Assembly (NCBI RefSeq): GCF_017875735.1
Contig: NZ_JAGGMZ010000001.1
Span: 2,046,001 to 2,110,000 of the forward strand
Origin: Arthrobacter sp. CAN_C5
Lineage (GTDB): Bacteria; Actinomycetota; Actinomycetes; Actinomycetales; Micrococcaceae
Length of the DNA: 64,000 bases
Direction of reading: 5' to 3'
Numbering within the stretch: position 1 is the first letter of the stretch; the number at the start of each line of letters is the position of its first letter. Under the pieces are notes generated by a model, which was not told the DNA's origin, did not search any database, and was given only the letters and a program-made list of their open reading frames with translations. Position numbers and translations under genes: made by a program. Below, in pieces: positions 8,807 through 16,271 of this stretch.

Positions 8807-8872
8807 CTGGACTGGGTTTCCTAGCTGGCCTGGACCGCACTGGCCTGGGGCTCGCTGGTCTGGAACTCCTAG
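8802..8872 (+). repeat. In-frame repeat spanning and following the helicase stop codon
   Basis: From TAG 8804 the helicase frame continues as units of 18, 18, 15 and 15 bases: LDWVS-stop, LAWTA, LAWGS, LVWNS-stop. The unit core is CTGGnCTGG. TAG codons at 8804, 8822 and 8870 are all in the helicase frame. The copies diverge at few positions. It may be a slippage product or a real C-terminal tail reached by readthrough. Confidence 0.7.
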
Positions 8873-8967
8873 CGGGTCCAGGGTGTCCGCGGTTGGGACA
8901 CAGAGGCGGGTTCGCTCCAGCCACAGGCCTTCCGGCCCGACCTTCTCAGCCCTTCCGGCCAGACTTC

Positions 8968-9001
8968 CTATGCATGATCTGAACCTATGCATGATCTGAA
9001 C
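8968..9001. repeat. Perfect 17-bp tandem duplication
   Basis: CTATGCATGATCTGAAC occurs twice head to tail, 8968-8984 and 8985-9001, in the interval between the convergent helicase and DUF222 genes. Each copy carries the palindrome ATGCAT. No function is apparent. Confidence 0.85.
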
Positions 9002-9056
9002 AGAGCCATACACGAGCAGGGCCACAGAGCGCTACACGATGGAGAGGCGAATCTGG

Positions 9057-10787
9057 TTAGAAGGGTGGCGGGTCGTCCTGTGGTGCCGGTGGTGGGTCTG
9101 GTCGGGTGAGGTAGGTTTCGCCCATGGGTGAGATGGCGATGATCATTCCTGGCTCAGGTTGTCGGTAGTGCCAGTAGCCCTCGGATTTGAGCTTGTGGTG
9201 GCGTTTACACAACGCTGCCAGGTTGCCGTAGCTGGTTTTCCCGCCTTGTGACCAAGGCTTTGTGTGGTCGAGTTCGCAGAACACCGCCAACCGGTTACAC
9301 CCGGGGTGCCGGCAGGTCCGGTCCCGCACTCTGACTGCGTCCTTGAGGTCTTGGGGGACCCGGTAGGTGGTGGCGTCGGCACCGAGTCTGGCACCGGTGA
9401 AGGGGTGGGTGAGGATCCTCGTGAAAGATGGTGCGTGCCCGGCGAGTTTCCTGGCAGTGTCGGGGTCGATCGGCCCGTACCCTTCGAGTTCACCGGGGGT
9501 GTCCCCGCCGAGGAGGGTCATCACGGGGACGGTGACGAATACCTTCGCCTGCACACCCCAGTAAGCACCTGCACCACCACGGCCGGCCAACCCACCCGCT
9601 GCATCGGCACCGTCGGTGGCGCCTGCGCTGGTCAGGACATCGGTGAGGACGTCGGCGCGTAACTGGGTGAGGGTCCGGGGTTCGTCGGGGCCTTGGAATG
9701 CGCGGGCGGCGGTGTCTACGCGGTGGAAGATCCCGGCAGCCTGATCAACCGGGAGATAGGCTTCGAGCCACGCCATCCCGTCATAGGAAGGGGTCAAGTA
9801 CACCCCGCGCTCCTTCACGGCTCTCTTGTGCCTGGTAGTGATCGTTTCGGGGTGGAGTTTTTCCCGGAGCCGGTTCGCCTGCTGCCGAAACTTCACCACG
9901 GTCGTCAGGGACGCCATTTCGATCAGCCGGTCCTCGAAGGCGGCGGTGACCGCCGGGTCGGTGTCGGGGATGCTGGTGGCTTCCTCCACCACGGCCCAGG
10001 CGTGCCGCCGGCTGAGTTTCCCGGCCTCCAATGCCTCCAGGGTGGCCGGGTAGTACCGGGTCAACAGGGTGCTGTGCTCGACCAGGAACCCCGCCGTCCG
10101 GTCCGGCAGGTGCAACGCCGCCCCAACCTCACTAGCGGTAAGGGTTGTTTCGTAACCCCAACCTCGGGGGTCGTGGCGGGTTTGTTCGGTTTGCAGGTTC
10201 AGGACCCGGGTAACAATCTTGGCTTCCTGGGCGTCGAGCCAGGACCGTGCTTCGTCGATGTCTTTCAACGTGTCCAACGCCTGACAGGCATCCAAACCAC
10301 CCACCGCCGCCAGTTGAAGCTGCCCAGTCAGTGCGGGAGGTGCACTGCTGGAGCGGACCCGTTCATCCGGGTCGCCTCCCAGGTGAAAGGAACCCCACGA
10401 TTCAGAGAACAACCACGCCGAATCAGACTCTGTAGATTCAGACTCTGTTGAATCTGACTCCGTTGATTCTGGCCCTGTTGAATCGGACTCGGCAGTCTCC
10501 CCTTGGTTCGGATCAGCGTCGTCCTCAGCGGGGTCCGTGGCGGCGGTGGGCCTGGGCTGCTCAACTACCGGGGCCGTCCACACCGACTCGACACCCAACG
10601 GACCAGCCGGCCCATACCCCGAGGAAGACCCGGTGGAAGACCCAGTGGACGTCTCCCCGGACGTATCCCCGGACGTCTCCCCAGCTGTCTCCGTGGAAGT
10701 ATCCGGAGTCCCGCTATCGGAAGCAGAATCCGCGCCAGAATCGGGGGATGATCCCGGTCCGGGAGAAGAAGCTTCACTGCTTTCCAT
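9057..10787 (-). CDS. DUF222 / HNH endonuclease-domain protein
   Basis: 576 residues. Residues 1-130 are low-complexity, rich in Ser, Thr, Gly, Asp and Glu, with STESDSTESESTESDS-type tandem repeats. Residues about 155-420 match the DUF222 helical domain (the 13E12 repeat family of mycobacteria). An HNH domain follows near 490-540, with CRHPGCN, ELDHTKPW, and CKRHH for zinc and metal binding. The C-terminus is proline-rich. Actinobacterial genomes carry many such paralogues and their role is unsettled; mobile-intron or defence nuclease functions have been suggested. The disordered acidic N-terminus is longer than usual. Confidence 0.88.
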   Translation of the reverse strand: MESSEASSPGPGSSPDSGADSASDSGTPDTSTETAGETSGDTSGETSTGSSTGSSSGYGPAGPLGVESVWTAPVVEQPRPTAATDPAEDDADPNQGETAESDSTGPESTESDSTESESTESDSAWLFSESWGSFHLGGDPDERVRSSSAPPALTGQLQLAAVGGLDACQALDTLKDIDEARSWLDAQEAKIVTRVLNLQTEQTRHDPRGWGYETTLTASEVGAALHLPDRTAGFLVEHSTLLTRYYPATLEALEAGKLSRRHAWAVVEEATSIPDTDPAVTAAFEDRLIEMASLTTVVKFRQQANRLREKLHPETITTRHKRAVKERGVYLTPSYDGMAWLEAYLPVDQAAGIFHRVDTAARAFQGPDEPRTLTQLRADVLTDVLTSAGATDGADAAGGLAGRGGAGAYWGVQAKVFVTVPVMTLLGGDTPGELEGYGPIDPDTARKLAGHAPSFTRILTHPFTGARLGADATTYRVPQDLKDAVRVRDRTCRHPGCNRLAVFCELDHTKPWSQGGKTSYGNLAALCKRHHKLKSEGYWHYRQPEPGMIIAISPMGETYLTRPDPPPAPQDDPPPF

Positions 10788-11125
10788 ACCTCAATTCCAT
10801 CACCCGGCACTGACAAAATAAGGGGCGATCGAGGGGTGCCCAAGAAACTTTTGGATCTTTTTTCTGGGCAGGTGATTCTGCTCTGGCATCGCTTTGGCAG
10901 CCTTCAAACGGCCCTCGCGCACGGCTCAAACTGCCCTGATGTCGGGCCTCCGAAACAACCCGTCAAGCACCCCCTTAAGCGACCCGTCAAGCAACCCGTC
11001 GACGTAACCATCATCGCTCCCGTTGAACGACAGGTTCAGGCGAGGTGCAGGTTCGAGCCTCTCCAGAATTCCCGCACGCTGCCCCTGGGCTACCGGCCGC
11101 CAGCGGAATCGCTAGGGTTGAAGAC
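10788..11125. other. Intergenic region between divergent DUF222 and GNAT genes
   Basis: No gene was found. TGCCCA...TGGGCA (about 10837-10870) forms a weak inverted repeat around a T-rich stretch. Near 10960-11000 the motif ACCCGTCAAGCAnCC is repeated imperfectly. It presumably holds promoters for both neighbours; none could be fixed. Confidence 0.4.
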
Positions 11126-11608
11126 ATGACTATCCGAGACGCCCGCCCGGAGGATGTACCCACTATCCTCCAGCTCATCCATGACCTGGCCATCTACGAG
11201 AAGGAACCCGACGCCGTCAGGAACACACCCGAGCATCTCAACCAGGCCCTCTTCGGCGACTCACCGGCAGTGTTCGCCCACGTCGCCGAATCAGATGGTG
11301 CCATTCAGGGTTTTGCGCTCTGGTTCCTGAACTACTCCACCTGGGAGGGCGTCAACGGGATCTACCTTGAGGACTTGTATGTCCGGCCCGAAGCCCGGGG
11401 CGAAGGCCACGGCAAGGCACTCCTGCAGAACCTGGCACGCATCGCCGCCGAGCGCGGTTACGCCCGGGTCGAATGGTCGGTCCTCAACTGGAACGAACCG
11501 TCCATCAGCTTCTACGACAGCCTCGGCGCCTTCCCCCAGGACGAGTGGACTACCTACCGCCTCACCGGCCCCGCCCTCACAGCCGTCGCCAGCGGTTCCA
11601 CCACGTGA
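11126..11608 (+). CDS. GNAT acetyltransferase, diamine/polyamine (SSAT)-like
   Basis: 160 residues from ATG 11126, which follows TAGGG. The N-terminus MTIRDARPEDVPTILQLIHD and the YEKEPDAV segment match spermidine/spermine-type acetyltransferases. The acetyl-CoA loop is VRPEARGEGHGKALL near 88-102, and NWNEPSISFYDSLGA is the usual GNAT motif B. It probably acetylates a small amine. The stop overlaps the GTG start of the next gene (GTGA), so the two are translationally coupled. Confidence 0.85.
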   Translation: MTIRDARPEDVPTILQLIHDLAIYEKEPDAVRNTPEHLNQALFGDSPAVFAHVAESDGAIQGFALWFLNYSTWEGVNGIYLEDLYVRPEARGEGHGKALLQNLARIAAERGYARVEWSVLNWNEPSISFYDSLGAFPQDEWTTYRLTGPALTAVASGSTT

Positions 11609-12927
11609 GTGCTCAGCCAGAGGCCGACGTTGTCCCCCATCAGCCCGGTACCACCCACCTGATGCACGGTGCCCGCACCACCGGTCACCACTTCACCGTC
11701 CCGTTGGACCACAGCGAGCCCGACGGCGAAACCATCACCGTCTTCGCCCGCGAGTACAGCTCCCTGGATCACGACGACGTTGCCGGGCTGCCCTGGCTGC
11801 TGTTCCTGCAGGGCGGCCCCGGCGGCCGCGGCGCCAGGGTGACCCAGCTGGGTGGCTGGATGAAAGCAGCGGCCAAACACTTCAGGATTTTGATGCTTGA
11901 TCAGCGGGGCACCGGCCGGTCCACTCCGGCGGATGCCAGGACGCTGCCGACCCGCGGCGACGCCGCAGCCCAGGCCGAGTACCTCACGCACTTCCGGGCC
12001 GACTCGATTGTTGCGGATGCTGAACTGATCCGCCGTCAGCTGGTCGGAGCGCCCTGGACGGTCTTCGGTCAAAGCTTCGGAGGTTTCTGCGCCCTGACGT
12101 ACCTCTCTTTCGCCCCGGAGGGCATGGACCGGGCCCTGATCACTGGTGGGCTCGCACCGCTCGAAGGGTCACCCGACCGGGTCTATGCAGCCACCTACCG
12201 GCTCGTCGAGGCACGGAACAGGGAGTATTTTGCCAGGTACCCCGGGGATCGGAACATCCTCACCCGGATCGCCCGGCACGTCGCCGCCGTCGACGAGCGG
12301 CTCCCGACCGGTGAACGGCTCACTGTCGAACGCCTCCAGATGATCGGCTCGTTCCTGGGCGGCAATACCCGCGTCGACGCGCTCCACTATCTCCTGGCGG
12401 ACGCCTTCGTCGCGGCCCCTGAGGGCGATCGACTCTCCGACGTGTTCCTCGACGCGGTGTGGGCGCAGGTCAGCCGGTCCTCCAACCCGCTGTACGCACT
12501 GTTACACGAGTCGATCTACTGTCAGGGTGCGGCCTCCGCCTGGTCCGCGGACCGGGTCCTGGCCGCCTATCCCCAGTTCCTTCCCACCGCTGACGAGCTC
12601 CTCCTGACCGGTGAGATGGTCTACCCCTGGTACTTCCAACAGGACCCCGCGTTGGCCCCGTTGCGGGAAACCGCCGACCTCCTAGCCGCCAGGACCGACT
12701 GGGGCCCCCTGTACGACGTCGACCAGCTGGCACGGAACACCGTTCCTGCCGCCGCCGCCGTGTATCAGGAGGACATCTACGTGGACCACGGTCTGTCGAT
12801 GGAGACAGCACGGGCTGTCAACGGTTTGCGGGCATGGGAAACAGCCGACTTCCACCACGACGGAATCTCCGACGACGGCGAAGCGATCTTCAACCGGCTA
12901 CTGGGTATGACCGGATGGCCCGCCTGA
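11605..12927 (+). CDS. Alpha/beta hydrolase, prolyl aminopeptidase type (S33)
   Basis: 440 residues from GTG 11605, overlapping the upstream stop. It has FLQGGPGGRG (oxyanion loop), LDQRGTGRS, and the nucleophile elbow GQSFGG near 152-157, all diagnostic of peptidase S33 proline iminopeptidases. An acid and a late His (FHHDG near the C-terminus) complete the triad. It removes N-terminal proline from peptides or hydrolyses related amides. No signal peptide is seen, so it is cytoplasmic. After the stop, three in-frame repeat units follow, each ending in CAG TGA. Confidence 0.88.
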   Translation: MSAQPEADVVPHQPGTTHLMHGARTTGHHFTVPLDHSEPDGETITVFAREYSSLDHDDVAGLPWLLFLQGGPGGRGARVTQLGGWMKAAAKHFRILMLDQRGTGRSTPADARTLPTRGDAAAQAEYLTHFRADSIVADAELIRRQLVGAPWTVFGQSFGGFCALTYLSFAPEGMDRALITGGLAPLEGSPDRVYAATYRLVEARNREYFARYPGDRNILTRIARHVAAVDERLPTGERLTVERLQMIGSFLGGNTRVDALHYLLADAFVAAPEGDRLSDVFLDAVWAQVSRSSNPLYALLHESIYCQGAASAWSADRVLAAYPQFLPTADELLLTGEMVYPWYFQQDPALAPLRETADLLAARTDWGPLYDVDQLARNTVPAAAAVYQEDIYVDHGLSMETARAVNGLRAWETADFHHDGISDDGEAIFNRLLGMTGWPA

Positions 12928-13027
12928 CCGGGTGGCGTGCCTGGCCGGATGGGTCAGTGACCGGATCGCTCGCCTGACCGGATGTGTCAGTGAACGGGCG
13001 TGCCTAGCCGGATCAGTCAGTGAACGG
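12925..13027 (+). repeat. In-frame repeat with recurring TGA after the aminopeptidase stop
   Basis: After TGA 12925 the same frame reads three units of 33, 33 and 30 bases, each closed by CAG TGA (TGA at 12958, 12991 and 13021). The peptides are PGGVPGRMGQ, PDRSPDRMCQ and TGVPSRISQ. The core GCCTGACCGGATGTGTCAGT varies at a few positions between units. Another frame across the region stays open for about 65 codons. The repeats lie before a hairpin terminator at 13072. Confidence 0.8.
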
Positions 13028-13071
13028 ACCGATGCCGGACCCGGCCTAAAAGTAGCTGCCCCGATACGCAG

Positions 13072-13111
13072 CCGGCCCGCCAGTCCCGGAATTGCGGTGC
13101 TGGCGGGCCGG
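13072..13111. terminator. Bidirectional hairpin terminator
   Basis: CCGGCCCGCCAG pairs perfectly with CTGGCGGGCCGG (12 bp, 16-base loop) between the aminopeptidase and the convergent terC. The U-tract is poor, as is common in high-GC actinobacteria. Confidence 0.75.
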
Positions 13112-13146
13112 GGCGGCGCGCTGATCGTTTGGTAGAGCCGAGGAGG

Positions 13147-14196
13147 CTAGCTGTCGACGTCGGCCGCGCGGGCCTTGCGGGCATCCTCTTCCAGCTGGGC
13201 GTCGATGGCAGCCTGCTCGGCCTTCGGGCTGAGCAGGCTCAGGACGACGGCGATCACGATGGTCCCGAGGATGATGCCCAACGACACAAACGTCGGGATG
13301 ATCGGTGCCCACTCGATGTGCTGCCCGCCGTTGATGAATGGAAGCTCGTTCTCGTGCATGGCGTGGAGGATCAGCTTGATGCCGATGAACGCGAGGATCA
13401 CCGAGAGTGCGTGCTTCAGGTAGATCAGGCGGGTCATCAGTCCACCGAGCAGGAAGTAGAGCTGACGCAGACCCATCAGGGCGAAGATGTTGGCCGTGAA
13501 GACGATGAACGCGCTCTCGGTCAGACCGAAGATGGCCGGGATGGAGTCAACGGCGAAGAGCAGGTCGGTGAGGCCGATCGTGACGAACACGATGAGCATC
13601 GGGGTGAAGACTTTCCGGCCGTCAACCACGGTGCGGATCTTGTTGCCGTCGTACTTGTCGGTCATCGGCAGGACATTACGGAGGTTGCCGATCAGCTTGT
13701 TCTCGCTGCCATGCTCCTCATCCTCACCACTGTCCTTGGCCTGCTGATAGGCCGTGTAAAGCAGGAAAACGCCGAAGATGTAGAAGATCCAGCTGAAGTT
13801 GCTGATCAATGCGGCGCCCAGGAGGATGAAGATACCGCGGAGGACCAGCGCAATGATGATGCCCACCATCAGTACTTCCTGCTGGTATTTCCGGGGTACC
13901 GAGAACCGGGCCATGATGATGATGAACACGAACAGGTTATCGATGCTGAGGCTGTACTCGGTGACCCAGCCGGCCACAAACTGGCCGCCGTAGTCAGGGC
14001 CGGTGAAGATAAACATCAGGACGGCGAAGACCAGGGCGAGGGACACGTAGAACGTGACCCAGAGGCCGGCTTCCTTCATGGACGGCTCGTGGGGGCGCTT
14101 GACCACCAGGAGCAGGTCGAAGAGAAGGATGAGGCCAAGCACAATGAATGTGCCGACCTCGAAAGCCAGCGGCAACTCCAGTGTGGGTTCGGGCAT
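13147..14196 (-). CDS. TerC-family integral membrane protein (Alx-like)
   Basis: 349 residues with about nine membrane helices. The two TerC acidic motifs are present: EYSLSIDNLFVF near 80-91 and DLLFAVDSIPA near 210-220. The central loop is cytoplasmic and highly charged (DSGEDEEHGSENK). TerC/Alx proteins export Mn2+ and other divalent metals, in places to metallate exported proteins. The 5' leader looks like a yybP-ykoY manganese riboswitch, which supports a Mn role. The leader separates it from the membrane-hydrolase and uvrB genes behind it. Confidence 0.9.
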   Translation of the reverse strand: MPEPTLELPLAFEVGTFIVLGLILLFDLLLVVKRPHEPSMKEAGLWVTFYVSLALVFAVLMFIFTGPDYGGQFVAGWVTEYSLSIDNLFVFIIIMARFSVPRKYQQEVLMVGIIIALVLRGIFILLGAALISNFSWIFYIFGVFLLYTAYQQAKDSGEDEEHGSENKLIGNLRNVLPMTDKYDGNKIRTVVDGRKVFTPMLIVFVTIGLTDLLFAVDSIPAIFGLTESAFIVFTANIFALMGLRQLYFLLGGLMTRLIYLKHALSVILAFIGIKLILHAMHENELPFINGGQHIEWAPIIPTFVSLGIILGTIVIAVVLSLLSPKAEQAAIDAQLEEDARKARAADVDS

Positions 14197-14330
14197 GAAA
14201 GACCTTTCGGAGGGTGCAGCGGTGTCCGCAAGTCTCTCCGCCGCGGCATCTGCCAGTCGGCCGCTACGCCCGGCAGGGCAACGATGCCCTGCGTGTTGAC
14301 GTTCGTAGCGCTTCGGGATACTCCCCTACG
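14197..14330 (-). promoter_or_regulatory. Probable yybP-ykoY manganese riboswitch leader of terC
   Basis: Reading toward terC, the leader has GGGGAGTA at 14326-14319, then GTCAACACGC near 14304-14295. After a G/C-rich variable hairpin comes GAGACTTGC, with GAGACTT at 14236-14230. Conserved L1 and L3 elements in this order, directly upstream of a TerC gene, are the hallmark of the yybP-ykoY class (RF00080), which senses Mn2+. The call rests on motif order; no covariance search was possible. Confidence 0.65.
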
Positions 14331-14346
14331 TCCGCATCATCGTAGC

Positions 14347-16266
14347 CTAACCACCTCTCGGATCAGGAAATGACAGCCGTAACCTTTCAATTTCCTCGGT
14401 CAACTGGGCGGCCGTCCAATAGTCATCGTGCCCACGGAGTACCCCGACAGCGTCAGGGTCAGCGAGCTGCCGGTTGTCGGCGCACGGGACGGCTGTCCCA
14501 ATCGGGTCGGTATCCCGCCAGAGATTCACCCAGCCCCGGCCGGCGGTGTTGCTGCTGATACGCCGAAAGAGGTCATCGTTGAAGTAGGCGGGAAAGAACG
14601 CACCGTACAGGGAGGCCAGCGGTGAGCCGGCGGTGACCAGGAGGGGACTACTGGCGTCCGATCTCGGCGTGTGGGCCAGGAGCCATGCGCAGATCACTGA
14701 ACCTTGGCTATGCGCCACCAGCACCACTTGCCCGACGTCGGCCCGCCGGGTTTCGGCCCGGATACCCTCCACTACCGCATCGCGGTAGGAGACCCCGGCG
14801 AGTGGGTGGTCACGGATGGGCCAGAAGCCGGCAATGTCGGCGATTTTCCCCAGCACGTTGCGAACCGGTGCGAGCTGGCCGAGCAACAGCACCAGGATCA
14901 CGGCAGCGCCCGCCAGGTGGAGCGCAAGAATGGCCAGTGCGAGCCACGGACCGCCCAACCGTCCCTCCCCGAGGGTGACCGCAGCGGCGATCCCGGCGGC
15001 GGCCAACAGTCCTGCCGCGGGCAGGATCCGGGGCACCAGCGTGGGCGCGCCCGCGGTCAGGCGGTGGAGCCACCGGGCCCGCTGCACCGGGGTCCCCCAC
15101 AGTGCACGGAGGCCCAGAGTCCGGGTGAGTGAGAGGACGACGGCGGCGGCGAGGGCAACGGCCGCCACGACGATCAGCGCAAGGAAGGGGAAAAGATCGA
15201 GCCGGCTGTCCCCTGCCTCGGCGGTGCTGTCGTAGGCGAGCAGGATCGCGTGGCTCGTGTTGCGGGCAGGGGTGGGGCCGTCCGCACTGGACGCGCCGAA
15301 AAGGCCGGTGATGTACACCAGAATGTTGTCGAGCACCATGCGCAGCAGGGACGTCACACTGTGCAGCAGCAGGACCGCCGCCACCAGCAGCACCCCCGCC
15401 GCGGCCTCCGGGGCACGGCGGTCTTCCGGACGCGCCGCCCAATAGCGGACCAGCAGGAGCGTCGCGGCGAGGACAGCAACCCCAGTGCTGAGCGCCATCC
15501 AGAGGGCCATCGCGTCCAGCCGCTCCAGGGTGGGCACCTGACTGGAAGCGTTGGCAGAAATGGGGGTGGCGACGGAAGGCCACCCGCCGTAGGCCAGCTG
15601 CGCTGGACGGAGCCAGGCGACGGCCAATCCTGCGCCCATGATCAGCCCGAGGTGGGTGAAGACACCCCGGGCGTCGGGGAGACTCTGCTCTCCCTGCTGG
15701 CGCCCCTCGGTGTGGCTCCCTCCCTGACGCCTCCCCTCGCTGTGGCTCCCTGCCTGCTGGCGCCCCTCGGCCTGGCGGCTGATGACCGCCCGCCACCGGT
15801 AAAGCAGCCAACCGGCGAGGCCGACTGCGGCGACGATCGCCGTCGTCCTTCCCGCGGCCGATCCGCTGACTTCCGGCGGAAGGTGGCGCAGCACGGTTTC
15901 GCCAAGCACCACCAGCCAGGCCAACTGGCTGACGGTGAGGACAAGTCCCACCAGGCCGACGCACATCCGTAACAGAGGGCCGCCCACCCCAGCTGGACCG
16001 ACGGTGTGCATGCGCCCCGCCACATTGGCCAGGGTGAAGGGGAACGCCAGGTACCAGAGGAACCCGGTGTTCCGGCGGTTCGACCGCGACCAGTTGATGA
16101 TCCTCAGCCGGTGCTGTGGGACCGCCGGTGCGTCGGCCGTTTCCACCCAGGAGTTGAACTGGCGGACGCGGGGCCGTCCCAGCGCGCTCAGGTAGTCATG
16201 GTCTCCTACCCCGTGCACCCGGATCTCGGTGAAGGGTCCGGTGGTGGGCGGGCGGCGACCTGTCAT
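14347..16266 (-). CDS. Polytopic membrane protein with alpha/beta-hydrolase (lipase-like) motif
   Basis: 639 residues. The N-terminus carries EIRVHGVGDHDYLSALG, and membrane helices then run from about residue 65 to 470. A C-terminal soluble region holds VLVAHSQGSVICAW near 520-533, a GxSxG-like nucleophile elbow with His-Ser-Gln, followed by a TAGSPL segment. The HGVG start suggests it forms the oxyanion side of a hydrolase split by the membrane block. Between helices near 165-195 is a short repeat (EGRQQAGSHSEGRRQGGSHT). It starts 5 bp after the uvrB stop, so it is probably co-transcribed with uvrB. The substrate is unknown. Confidence 0.7.
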   Translation of the reverse strand: MTGRRPPTTGPFTEIRVHGVGDHDYLSALGRPRVRQFNSWVETADAPAVPQHRLRIINWSRSNRRNTGFLWYLAFPFTLANVAGRMHTVGPAGVGGPLLRMCVGLVGLVLTVSQLAWLVVLGETVLRHLPPEVSGSAAGRTTAIVAAVGLAGWLLYRWRAVISRQAEGRQQAGSHSEGRRQGGSHTEGRQQGEQSLPDARGVFTHLGLIMGAGLAVAWLRPAQLAYGGWPSVATPISANASSQVPTLERLDAMALWMALSTGVAVLAATLLLVRYWAARPEDRRAPEAAAGVLLVAAVLLLHSVTSLLRMVLDNILVYITGLFGASSADGPTPARNTSHAILLAYDSTAEAGDSRLDLFPFLALIVVAAVALAAAVVLSLTRTLGLRALWGTPVQRARWLHRLTAGAPTLVPRILPAAGLLAAAGIAAAVTLGEGRLGGPWLALAILALHLAGAAVILVLLLGQLAPVRNVLGKIADIAGFWPIRDHPLAGVSYRDAVVEGIRAETRRADVGQVVLVAHSQGSVICAWLLAHTPRSDASSPLLVTAGSPLASLYGAFFPAYFNDDLFRRISSNTAGRGWVNLWRDTDPIGTAVPCADNRQLADPDAVGVLRGHDDYWTAAQLTEEIERLRLSFPDPRGG

Positions 16267-16271
16267 GGAGT

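Noticed and set aside
13129-14373. 414-codon plus-strand frame opposite terC
   Set aside because: Antisense shadow of a well-supported TerC gene.
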